Shown here: piece after piece, positions 17,681 through 25,223 of the stretch
How the letters are laid out: each line of letters begins with the position of its first letter
How positions within the stretch are numbered: the stretch's first letter is position 1
Source: Paenibacillus_E sp040812395
GTDB taxonomy: Bacteria; Bacillota; Bacilli; Paenibacillales; NBRC-103111
Assembly (NCBI RefSeq): GCF_040812395.1
Contig: NZ_JBFNXH010000003.1
Span: 124,001 to 188,000, forward strand
Length of the DNA stretch: 64,000 nt
Direction: 5' to 3'
Program-made: the position numbers and the translations under genes
The notes under the pieces: model-generated
The model's input: only the letters and a program-made list of their open reading frames with translations
The model's database searches: none
What the model was told of the DNA's origin: nothing

Positions 17681-17881
17681 TCAAGGTCCATTGATCACTG
17701 CATGCGCGTAAAAAGCCATGCCATCCCCGCATAAAGGGCAACTCGCATTGACTTTTTCATTGTAATAAATGGCTAGGCCATAGGCAGATTCGTAATTTAT
17801 CGCTTGGATCACATCATCTTTATGAACATACGCACAGCTGTGGGAACTGCAATACGCGCGGACTTTATATCGATTGCTCAT
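17681..17881 (-). CDS. small Cys-rich protein, unknown
   Basis: 66 aa, overlapping the preceding gene by ATGA (17878-17881). It has Cys11 with Cys16 (CSSHSC) and a CPLC pair near 48-51, with His residues, so a zinc-binding fold is possible. It was not recognised. Cotranscription with the upstream 65-aa protein suggests shared function. Confidence 0.6.
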   Translation of the reverse strand: MSNRYKVRAYCSSHSCAYVHKDDVIQAINYESAYGLAIYYNEKVNASCPLCGDGMAFYAHAVINGP

Positions 17882-18075
17882 GCATCTGCTTGAACGCCGG
17901 GAAAATCCATGTTCAGGATAACCGTAAACGCATCCTCCGTCCTTTGAATCACCTGATATACCTCAACATAGGGGGTATGATATTGATTCTCCGCTTCGTT
18001 TACTAGCTCTTCTAGCGCTTCACTTAAAGAATCATTCTCTTGCAGCTTCACTTCTGCAAAATATTGTTTCAGCAT
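17878..18075 (-). CDS. small acidic protein, unknown
   Basis: 65 aa with an AGAGG-type ribosome site. It is acidic, with a helical middle (SLSEALEELVNEAENQ) and a strand-rich C-terminus (FTVILNMDF). No family recognised. Its stop overlaps the start of the 66-aa gene. Confidence 0.6.
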   Translation of the reverse strand: MLKQYFAEVKLQENDSLSEALEELVNEAENQYHTPYVEVYQVIQRTEDAFTVILNMDFPGVQADA

Positions 18076-18116
18076 CGTCCATTCCTCTTTTCAATCGCAA
18101 ATGGTGTACAGCCATG

Positions 18117-18150
18117 GAAAACCCCCAGCTCGTCCATGACGGCTGAGGGC
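18117..18150 (-). terminator. terminator after the YhcN/YlaJ-like gene
   Basis: On the minus strand CCCTCAGC, a 12-nt loop, then GCTGGGGG and TTTT. The stem holds one wobble pair. Confidence 0.75.
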
Positions 18151-18168
18151 AGATTTCATTAGTTATTC

Positions 18169-18873
18169 TCAGGGCATTAAGTTATTTTGACCCGTCGAAT
18201 AATTCGGAAATGCATATTGAACCATCGTGTTAAATTCGTTCAAGTAGGTATCCATCACTTTATTTTGACGCTGCTGCCCGTCATAATACAGCATCCGGTT
18301 TACAAAGTGCGGATTGCCCGAAATGAAAATATTCGCATCCGGGTATACGCGGCTTAACGTATGTCTGATGGCGTTTGCACTTTCTGGCGCTAACGGTTTA
18401 GTTGAAATCCAATCCATTTGTGCGCCTGCTCCTGAACCAAACAAACCGGCTTCCGATGCAGAATCGTTGTTTTTGCTGAGTATCTGGATCTTGTCGTCCA
18501 CCCCCATTGCTTGCATACCTCCAAGATCGACGGCAACATAGATATTATGGTTCGTGACTGCTACCGCCGTAGTCCCTACATGCGCCGCTTGAATAAGTTG
18601 ATCCGCTAAATCTCTGTTCATCGACAAATGCGTGTTAACATGGGCCTTTGTACTATCGATCGTAGATGGGATCATACTATGATGAGGGGCCTGATTCACA
18701 CTTTTAGCACCAAGCGACGCATTTTCGTTATTGCGGGAATCCGTATCCCAGCTACCTGCATGAGGATTGGCCGAGCTCGCTCCGGCTTGACTGTGCGGGC
18801 TGCCTTGCCCGCAAGATGTAAGCAAGCAAACCAAGCAAGTTAATAACGCTATGTTTGCAATGAATTTATTCAC
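18169..18873 (-). CDS. YhcN/YlaJ-family sporulation lipoprotein
   Basis: 234 aa from the GTG at 18873, 9-10 nt after GAAAGG; an in-frame ATG at 18885 abuts that site. The signal peptide ends in the lipobox LTSC, so the mature protein is lipid-anchored. After a Ser/Asn/His-rich linker, the segment from about 90 (LADQLIQAAHVGTTAVAVTNHNIYVAVDL, in two parts) to VYPDANIFISGNPHFVNRM matches the YhcN/YlaJ domain found in spore membrane lipoproteins. Expression late in sporulation is expected from the family, not seen here. Confidence 0.82.
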   Translation of the reverse strand: MNKFIANIALLTCLVCLLTSCGQGSPHSQAGASSANPHAGSWDTDSRNNENASLGAKSVNQAPHHSMIPSTIDSTKAHVNTHLSMNRDLADQLIQAAHVGTTAVAVTNHNIYVAVDLGGMQAMGVDDKIQILSKNNDSASEAGLFGSGAGAQMDWISTKPLAPESANAIRHTLSRVYPDANIFISGNPHFVNRMLYYDGQQRQNKVMDTYLNEFNTMVQYAFPNYSTGQNNLMP

Positions 18874-18903
18874 ATTGAGTTCCATCCTTTCTAAATTATA
18901 ATT

Positions 18904-19059
18904 TTACTTTTGTTGCCCTTCATGCTTTTGTGTATAAGCAATTAAGGCGATTTCGTAACCAAGCTCATGTTTCATCCGGGATTCGAGGCTCCGAAGATCC
19001 TGCAGTAAGTCCTCATGTTTGTCCAAATCTGCGAATTGATACGAATCTAATCTCATCAT
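18904..19059 (-). CDS. 51-aa protein, unknown
   Basis: A small gene starting at the ATG at 19059 (second ATG at 19056), 9 nt after GGGGTG, and ending TAA at 18906-18904. The sequence is charged and helical (LDKHEDLLQDLRSLESRMKH, then YEIALIAYTQKHEGQQK). It lies 30 bp upstream of the spore lipoprotein on the same strand, so it may share its transcript. No family recognised. Confidence 0.6.
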   Translation of the reverse strand: MMRLDSYQFADLDKHEDLLQDLRSLESRMKHELGYEIALIAYTQKHEGQQK

Positions 19060-19133
19060 TTCTCTAAACACCCCTTTCTGCTTTCAACAAGTAACAGTGT
19101 TAATATGGACAAATATCCTCATTTTTACCAAAC

Positions 19134-19175
19134 AAAAAAAGCCTACCGCCGATTCTGCATCGGCAATAAGCTTTT
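19134..19175 (-). terminator. terminator after the 160-aa protein
   Basis: On the minus strand AAGC-TTATT-GCCGAT, a short loop, ATCGGC-GGTAG-GCTT, then a run of T. The stem has an internal bulge. Confidence 0.7.
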
Positions 19176-19202
19176 ATATTATTTTCATGCATAAAACAAG
19201 AT

Positions 19203-19685
19203 CTACTCTTCTTTGTTCCGGGATTCATCCAAGTCTTCAAGGAGCTTGCGGATCGAGTCCGAATCAACCTCGCCTTGTTCCCGGAAAGCTTTTAGTTTCT
19301 GCAATAAATCCGCTGCAATCGCATCATCCTGGGTCTGTTCCTCTTCATGGCTCGGATCAAACCAAATATAAAATCCTTCAGGCCCATTTCGCAAAAATGG
19401 TTTGTGCCAATGATCGGGGTAAGCGAAGCCTTGCTCGCCAAAAACCAAGCCTAACACATCATCGCTGTCGATCGGCAGCATATAATGGAACGATTCCGGT
19501 TCACCGGTATTGGTGAAGTCACGATGCAGATAGCCATAGTGCAGATAATGCTCGCCGGTCAATTGATCCTTAGCGACCTCATACATTTCAAGGTCCGTTT
19601 GGAGCAGTTCCTTCACGGAAATAATTCGGGACGCTATGGTCTCTGATGAAATTCTTTGCTGTTGTTGTAATGATGCTTCCAGCAT
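19203..19685 (-). CDS. 160-aa protein, unknown
   Basis: Start chosen at the ATG at 19685, 8 nt after GGAAGGG; a GTG at 19694 abuts that site. The middle is aromatic (HYLHYGYLHRDF, AYPDHWHKPF, GFYIWFDPSHEEE) and the C-terminus is an acidic helix (about residues 118-160). No signal peptide or membrane segment. No family recognised. Confidence 0.65.
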   Translation of the reverse strand: MLEASLQQQQRISSETIASRIISVKELLQTDLEMYEVAKDQLTGEHYLHYGYLHRDFTNTGEPESFHYMLPIDSDDVLGLVFGEQGFAYPDHWHKPFLRNGPEGFYIWFDPSHEEEQTQDDAIAADLLQKLKAFREQGEVDSDSIRKLLEDLDESRNKEE

Positions 19686-19706
19686 ACCATTCACCCTTCC
19701 TTACAC

Positions 19707-20360
19707 TTAGATCTCGGATCTTCCTGAGGCGCTTGAAGAACCTTCATGCGAAGAAATCGCATTGCGTAGTGATCGTTTTGGAAGCTTCCATTTATTCATA
19801 ACAGATAGCATCCTCAGCACAATAATCAGTATAAATAGTAAAGCCAACTGCCATGTGCCCTGCGTCCAGCCAAGCCCTACCAACGCACCTGCCAGCATTC
19901 CCCAAACGGCGTAGATCTCATCTTTGAGCACCAGCGGCTTACGGCCTGCAAGAACATCACGAATCATACCGCCGCCTATTCCTGTCAAAACAGCTGCTAC
20001 GATAATCGCACTGAGCGGGTGCCCCATATTCGTCGCGTAGATTGCGCCTTGTATAGAAAAAGCCGCTAAGCCAATCGCATCGAATAGTGCTTCCCAGGTT
20101 TTCCAGAGCCGGATATACCGAACCGGCAAGAAAAACACGAGCGTCATCGCTAACAAGGCAATCTGAAAATTCACTCCCTGCTCCCAAAGCAGCACAATCG
20201 GTTTACCGATCAACAGATTCCGAACGATGCCGCCTCCGAAAGCCGTTACGAGCCCTAGTACATAAACCCCAAGTATGTCATATTCCTCTTCCATCGCGAC
20301 GATAGCTCCGCTCACCGCAAAAGCAATCGTGCCGATGATACTAAACAGCTCCCAGTTCAC
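19707..20360 (-). CDS. TRIC/UPF0126 family membrane protein
   Basis: 217 aa with seven predicted helices and two internally repeated Gly motifs: AFGGGIVRNLL near residue 41 and GIGGGMIRDVLAG near 126, the hallmark of bacterial trimeric intracellular cation channel homologues. These form K+-permeable trimers in the membrane. The polar tail after 195 is Ser-rich. Confidence 0.88.
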   Translation of the reverse strand: MNWELFSIIGTIAFAVSGAIVAMEEEYDILGVYVLGLVTAFGGGIVRNLLIGKPIVLLWEQGVNFQIALLAMTLVFFLPVRYIRLWKTWEALFDAIGLAAFSIQGAIYATNMGHPLSAIIVAAVLTGIGGGMIRDVLAGRKPLVLKDEIYAVWGMLAGALVGLGWTQGTWQLALLFILIIVLRMLSVMNKWKLPKRSLRNAISSHEGSSSASGRSEI

Positions 20361-20379
20361 TTCCTGCAGCTCCTATCTC

Positions 20380-21453
20380 CTAGATGTCCCAGTCCAGTTG
20401 TATTTCGCGCCCCGTATGTGACGAACGATAAATCGCATCCAAAATCAGGTTGTTCGTGTATCCAGTCATAACCGAAGTGATAGGCTGGCTGCCATTTATT
20501 ATGCAAGCCAAGAAATGTTTAGCCATCCGGATACGCGCTCCTTCATCCTCCTCAGGGATATGAAGATCGACATCCGCTTCACGCTCGAACAGCTCTGCAA
20601 GAAGTTTTCCTTTCGTTCCGCGAATGGACGCTCCCCCTTCTGAACCAAGAAGCTGCACATACGGTTGGCTATCCGTCTCAACTAAAGCCGCCCAGCTTAC
20701 ATCCAGCGACAAGGTAGCCCCGTTATCCAACTTGATGAGCGCGGTGGCCAAATCCTCAACATCATAATGACCATTCCAGTTCGGCGTGCCCCAGGAGCCG
20801 ATTCCTTTTTTCCGCGGGCCGAACTCCGCATAGGTAGCTCCATAAACAGAAACCGGCTTCGGATTCCCCATTAAATAGAGCGATAGATCCAACATATGCA
20901 CACCCAGATCAATGAGCGGACCGCCGCCGGATTTATCCATTTGTGTAAACCATGTGCCCCAACCCGGTATTCCTTTACGTCTTACCCAACCAGCTTTTGC
21001 ATGATAAATATGCCCGAGAGCGCCTTTTTCTACCTGCTGCTTCACCTGCATGGAAAGAGACTCAAAGCGTAGTTGATGAGGAATCATCAGCACTTTGCCT
21101 GCTTTGCGTTCCGCTTCAACGATTTGCTTGGCGGATTCCAAGTTCAGTGCCATCGGTTTTTCGAGCAGCACATGCTTGCCTGCCTCCAGTGCTTGGACGG
21201 CAATCGGAGCATGCCACTCATTGGAAACGGCTATAACAACCGCATCGATCGTTGAGTCAGCTAACAGCTTGTCCGTTGTTGCATACACCTTTTCAATGCC
21301 ATGTTCTTTCGCTCTTGCTTCAGCTAAAGGTGCATACACATCCGTTACTGCTGCAATTTGCGCTTCAGGGATTTGTTTAAGCACTTCCATATGTACATTC
21401 CCGATATTGCCGGAACCAATAATACCCACTCGAATTGGATTGCTAGCTGTCAT
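20380..21453 (-). CDS. Gfo/Idh/MocA-family oxidoreductase
   Basis: 357 aa. The N-terminal NAD(P) fold shows VGIIGSGNIGN (about residues 8-18), and the family EKP motif is in HVLLEKPMAL near 95. The C-terminal alpha/beta domain carries GGGPLIDLGVHMLDL near 175, with the conserved Asp and His. Such enzymes oxidise or reduce sugars and cyclitols in the cytosol. No sugar transporter is adjacent, so the substrate is open. Confidence 0.9.
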   Translation of the reverse strand: MTASNPIRVGIIGSGNIGNVHMEVLKQIPEAQIAAVTDVYAPLAEARAKEHGIEKVYATTDKLLADSTIDAVVIAVSNEWHAPIAVQALEAGKHVLLEKPMALNLESAKQIVEAERKAGKVLMIPHQLRFESLSMQVKQQVEKGALGHIYHAKAGWVRRKGIPGWGTWFTQMDKSGGGPLIDLGVHMLDLSLYLMGNPKPVSVYGATYAEFGPRKKGIGSWGTPNWNGHYDVEDLATALIKLDNGATLSLDVSWAALVETDSQPYVQLLGSEGGASIRGTKGKLLAELFEREADVDLHIPEEDEGARIRMAKHFLACIINGSQPITSVMTGYTNNLILDAIYRSSHTGREIQLDWDI

Positions 21454-21671
21454 CTTAGTTATTCCCCCGTACCTGTAATTTGTTAGCCTTTCTTATTATA
21501 ATTGTGGCTTTCCGTCCTCGCAACTGGGAATCCGAGAAGATTCATGCAGAATGCGGACAAAATGAATGGAATAGACTGGAAAGACTTATACTTTTTTAAT
21601 AGTTGAACTCAAACATATCTAACATTTGAAATGTATGCTTATTGTATAAGTAATGACAAGGAGGGATAACC

Positions 21672-21893
21672 ATGCATGCGATATCCATCAAATTCATAAA
21701 TAAAACAATTCCTGTGCACAATTACACGCATAAGAATTCCCAGATGGATCTGCTGTCCAAAAAATTAAAGGAACTTGAGCTTCATTTTGAATTTCGCAAA
21801 AAATTAAAAATGATCTCATTAATTGAGATCATTGGGGATGTAGCGATTTTTAAATATAATGACGGTACCAAATTGTACCTTGAAGTTTCTTAA
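21672..21893 (+). CDS. 73-aa protein, unknown
   Basis: ATG preceded by AAGGAGGG at good spacing. Basic N-terminal half, a helix at about 26-45 (LLSKKLKELELHFEFRKKL) and a C-terminal strand pair (DVAIFKYNDGTKLYLEV). No family recognised. It converges on kapB, the two overlapping by 4 bp. Its DNA is A+T-rich. Confidence 0.65.
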   Translation: MHAISIKFINKTIPVHNYTHKNSQMDLLSKKLKELELHFEFRKKLKMISLIEIIGDVAIFKYNDGTKLYLEVS

Positions 21894-22285
21894 TTCTTAT
21901 TTGGAAAATACTCTTTTTGTAAACTTTCCAGCTCCTGCAGAGAGCGCCCGGCCCAAGCATGCAAGTCCGACAGTTTATTGATTTGCGCCAATAGCGCTCT
22001 CTTCAGCGATTCCTGATAATCTGGCACCGTTCCTGCGAATGGACGAATGGTCGAAATGGGCATTAGCGCAATCTCTTGAAAGGAAAGTGCGCGACGCTGA
22101 TGGAAAAATGCCACGCTGGCATCCATCGGATTATGTAAATCACCCTGCGTTGGGTGATCCTTCACAGCCAGAATTCGCACCGCTGCCTTAATTCCGCCGG
22201 TAACTTCAACAACTTCTCCATAATAGACCCCTGTTTTATACTCTGCAATAACCTGCTCTCCTGCTTGCAATGTGGCAGCACTCAT
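21890..22285 (-). CDS. kapB: KapB-family kinase-associated protein
   Basis: 131 aa. The segments YKTGVYYGEVVEV, ILAVKDHPTQGDLHNP and FFHQRRALSFQEIALMP match the KapB beta-barrel family. In B. subtilis KapB is needed for KinB signalling into the sporulation phosphorelay. There is no N-terminal lipobox here, so it may be cytosolic. A thioredoxin-like gene lies 25 bp upstream on the same strand. Confidence 0.82.
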   Translation of the reverse strand: MSAATLQAGEQVIAEYKTGVYYGEVVEVTGGIKAAVRILAVKDHPTQGDLHNPMDASVAFFHQRRALSFQEIALMPISTIRPFAGTVPDYQESLKRALLAQINKLSDLHAWAGRSLQELESLQKEYFPNKN

Positions 22286-22310
22286 CTCTCTAACCTCCTG
22301 TATATAAATG

Positions 22311-22631
22311 TTAGCTTGATATTAGCGGCAGCAATTGGCGATAAAGCTCATCCACCGATTGCATGCGGTATAGGAATCGTTTTTCTTTCCCGCGCTCCAT
22401 TATGACTATACACGGAACACTCGTAATTTGCCACTCCCTGCTCAGGCTCGGAAGGTAATTAATATTGCTTTTCACGAGCGGCAACTCGGGCTTCATGGTT
22501 AAAACAATGTCGAGCATACGCTCCGTAACTTTACAGGTTCCGCAAAACGGCGTAAACAGAAACACCGCAAACGAATCCTGTTCGTCACGGTTTACATAGT
22601 CCAGCAGCTCTTGCTGCGATAATTCCTGCAT
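22311..22631 (-). CDS. thioredoxin-like protein
   Basis: 106 aa from the ATG at 22631, 8 nt after GAGG; an ATG at 22649 lies inside the previous gene. The thioredoxin active site is FTPFCGTCKVTERML near residue 29, and the cis-Pro is in TSVPCIVIM near 75. It is a likely cytosolic dithiol oxidoreductase. It follows the 172-aa gene after 1 bp, so the two are coupled. Confidence 0.85.
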   Translation of the reverse strand: MQELSQQELLDYVNRDEQDSFAVFLFTPFCGTCKVTERMLDIVLTMKPELPLVKSNINYLPSLSREWQITSVPCIVIMERGKEKRFLYRMQSVDELYRQLLPLISS

Positions 22632-22632
22632 C

Positions 22633-23151
22633 CTATCTGCCTCTTCCATCCAACCACTCTAAACTTTGTATCGCGCAGTCGATTAAGTTCCCGAAATCAT
22701 CGATATGACTTTCATCAATTTTGCGGCCGAAATTTAGCGTAATTTGATTGTTGTACATGACCTCATTAGAACCATATTCATAAGAGAGCAGCTGCGATAG
22801 CTGCGGACGATGTCCCCAGATCGAACTTAGTTCCGTTCCAATGATCGGACATTCCCGTTCCGGCTGCTTCACCGAAGTGAACAGTTTTACGGTTAGTATA
22901 CATCCAGGTGCAGCTGAGGTGTTCTCTAAAATTTCTGCCGCCAAGTCGCTAAGATGCGCATGCAAGCTAATTTCGGCCTTACTGGGTAACTTCGTTTTCT
23001 TAGTGAATTCTATAGCGAAAGTCCGCGACATGGATGAGAGATTAATTAAATCCGATCGCTGTGTGACAAGAATGACGCCATCTAAATCCAGGTCATACAC
23101 AGCGCCTTCCAGCACCACTTTTACATTATCAAATATCGTGGGATCAAACAC
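22633..23151 (-). CDS. 172-aa protein, unknown
   Basis: Start taken as the GTG at 23151, 8 nt after AGAAGG; a GTG at 23160 immediately follows that site. Beta-rich, with DNVKVVLEGAVYDLDLDGVILVTQR at the N-terminus (seen in parts) and SLEWLDGRGR at the end. No signal peptide, membrane segment or known motif. Coupled to the thioredoxin-like gene and kapB downstream. Confidence 0.65.
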   Translation of the reverse strand: MFDPTIFDNVKVVLEGAVYDLDLDGVILVTQRSDLINLSSMSRTFAIEFTKKTKLPSKAEISLHAHLSDLAAEILENTSAAPGCILTVKLFTSVKQPERECPIIGTELSSIWGHRPQLSQLLSYEYGSNEVMYNNQITLNFGRKIDESHIDDFGNLIDCAIQSLEWLDGRGR

Positions 23152-23223
23152 AGTGGGCACCTTCTTTCATCTTTCCTTTTTTTCGATTATACTAAAAGTA
23201 TATCACGTAAAGAAGGTGTGACG

Positions 23224-23436
23224 ATGTCAGACAAGCCTCAAGATGAAATCCATGCACAAGAAGGTCTCAAAAAAGTTAGCTTAGCCGATGCGATTAAGCA
23301 AAAGCTGGCTCAGAAAAAAGCGGATCAAGCCGCTCAAAAAGCGAATACGAAACAATCCGGTAGTCATAATCAAACGGCTAAAAGCCAAATGACCAAAAAA
23401 GTAAACAATCAGCGCCGCCGTACGGGCGGCAGCTAG
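23224..23436 (+). CDS. small basic Lys/Gln-rich protein, unknown
   Basis: 70 aa from the ATG at 23224, 7 nt after AGAAGG; a GTG at 23218 overlaps the site. After an acidic N-terminus comes LADAIKQKLAQKKADQAAQK and a basic tail ending NNQRRRTGGS. Probably unstructured and perhaps nucleic-acid binding, but not recognised. It is divergent from the 172-aa gene; TATACT-AAA-AGTATA between them supplies -10-like boxes for both. Confidence 0.6.
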   Translation: MSDKPQDEIHAQEGLKKVSLADAIKQKLAQKKADQAAQKANTKQSGSHNQTAKSQMTKKVNNQRRRTGGS

Positions 23437-23447
23437 AAACGAATTGC

Positions 23448-23487
23448 AAAAAGCGCCCTGATAAGCTTTCCGATCAGGGCGCTTTTT
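23448..23487. terminator. bidirectional intrinsic terminator
   Basis: AAAAAGCGCCCTGAT and ATCAGGGCGCTTTTT form a perfect 15-bp stem between convergent genes. Confidence 0.9.
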
Positions 23488-23537
23488 CTAATCATATCAG
23501 TTAGCTTCCTTGCAGAGGCATGGACTACCAGCTACGC

Positions 23538-25151
23538 TTAAACGTACAAAGTTTCGCGTTGCTTTTTAACTTCTTCACTGTCGAGGTACTCATCGTATGT
23601 GATCATTTTGTCGATGAGGCCGTTCGGCGTAATCTCCATCACGCGGTTCGCAATCGTTTGAATGAACTGATGGTCATGTGAAACGAATAAAATTGTTCCG
23701 TCGAAATCGACCAATCCGTTGTTAAGCGCTGTAATCGACTCCAAGTCGAGATGGTTCGTAGGCTCATCAAGAATGAGCACGTTGGAACCGCTCAGCATCA
23801 TTTTAGAGAACATGCAGCGCACTTTCTCTCCTCCGGAAAGAACGTTCGCTTTCTTGAGCGCCTCTTCGCCAGAGAACAGCATACGACCCAAGAAACCGCG
23901 CAAGAAGGATTCGTCCTGATCTTTGGAGTATTGACGGAGCCAATCCACCAAGTTCATGTCCGAATTGAAATAGTCTTGACTGTCTTTCGGGAAATACGCC
24001 TGGGATGTTGTAACCCCCCAAGTATAGCTGCCTGCGTCCGCTTCAAGCTCACCCATAATAATTTTGAACAGTGTCGTTTTCGCGATTCCATCCGGACCTA
24101 CAAAAGCGACCTTATCCCCTTTATTCAGTGTGAACGTCAAGTTGTTCAACACCTTCACGCCGTCAATCGTCTTCGTCAAGCCTTCAACTGCAAGCAGTTG
24201 CTTACCGGCTTCACGCTCGGATTTGAAGTTAATGAACGGATATTTACGGCTGGATGGCTTAATATCTTCAAGCGTGAGCTTCTCGAGCTGCTTCTTACGG
24301 GAAGTGGCTTGCTTCGATTTGGAGGCATTCGCACTAAAGCGGGCGATAAAGGCCTCAAGCTCTTTACGTTTCTCTTCTGTCTTCTTGTTTGCATCTCTGG
24401 CAAGTCGAAGTGCAAGTTGGCTGGACTCGTACCAGAAGTCGTAGTTACCGACATACATGGAAATTTTGCTAAAATCAATATCCGCGATATGCGTACATAC
24501 TTGATTCAGGAAGTGACGGTCATGGGATACAACAATGACGGTGCCTTCGAAACGGGACAGGAAGTTCTCCAGCCAGCGAATCGACTCCAAGTTCAAATGG
24601 TTGGTAGGCTCATCGAGCAGCAGGATATTCGGGTTGCCGAACAATGCTTGCGCCAATAGAACACGCACTTTCTCATTGCCTTCCAGATCCTTCATCTTTA
24701 CGTCATGCACGGAAGTCGGGATGCCCAGACCGATCAAAAGCTCTGCCGCATCAGATTCCGCCTGCCAGCCGTCCAGATCCTGGAATTCGCCTTCGAGCTC
24801 GGCGGCTCTCATGCCATCTTCTTCGGAGAAGTCAGCTTTGGCATACAAAGCGTCTTTTTCTTCCATAATTTTAAACAAACGGGCATGCCCCATCATAACG
24901 GTTTTCAAGACTTCGATATCGTCAAATTCATAATGATTTTGTTTCAAAACGGCCATTCTCTCGCCCGGCGTAATACTAACCTCACCTGTGTTCGGCTCAA
25001 TTTCACCAGAAAGAATTTTCAGAAATGTCGATTTGCCCGCACCGTTCGCGCCAATAAGACCGTAGCAGTTGCCCGGAGTAAATTTAATGTTGGCGTCTTC
25101 GAAAAGGGCCCTTTTGCCGTAACGAAGCGTCACGTTGTTTACAGTTATCAT
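23538..25151 (-). CDS. ABC-F ATPase, YkpA/YbiT-like
   Basis: 537 aa, two ABC domains, no membrane segment. First Walker A GANGAGKST is near residue 35 and first Walker B LLLDEPTNHL near 180; the first signature is degenerate (DLEGNEKVRV). The second Walker A is atypical, GPDGIAKTT near 353, and the second signature is LSGGEKVR near 433. The interdomain linker (about 240-310) is charged and helical, as in ribosome-acting ABC-F proteins. ABC-F proteins bind the ribosomal E site; the specific role of this one is unknown. It is monocistronic. Confidence 0.88.
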   Translation of the reverse strand: MITVNNVTLRYGKRALFEDANIKFTPGNCYGLIGANGAGKSTFLKILSGEIEPNTGEVSITPGERMAVLKQNHYEFDDIEVLKTVMMGHARLFKIMEEKDALYAKADFSEEDGMRAAELEGEFQDLDGWQAESDAAELLIGLGIPTSVHDVKMKDLEGNEKVRVLLAQALFGNPNILLLDEPTNHLNLESIRWLENFLSRFEGTVIVVSHDRHFLNQVCTHIADIDFSKISMYVGNYDFWYESSQLALRLARDANKKTEEKRKELEAFIARFSANASKSKQATSRKKQLEKLTLEDIKPSSRKYPFINFKSEREAGKQLLAVEGLTKTIDGVKVLNNLTFTLNKGDKVAFVGPDGIAKTTLFKIIMGELEADAGSYTWGVTTSQAYFPKDSQDYFNSDMNLVDWLRQYSKDQDESFLRGFLGRMLFSGEEALKKANVLSGGEKVRCMFSKMMLSGSNVLILDEPTNHLDLESITALNNGLVDFDGTILFVSHDHQFIQTIANRVMEITPNGLIDKMITYDEYLDSEEVKKQRETLYV

Positions 25152-25223
25152 GTAGAATATTTACCTGCCTTTATATTAGTTTACTTAAATCACAAGTTTA
25201 AAGAGTCAACCCATTTATCTCTA

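Noticed and set aside
23751..24659. 302-codon plus-strand frame inside the YkpA-like gene
   Set aside because: Antisense to conserved ABC motifs; the product has no recognisable domain and no ribosome site.
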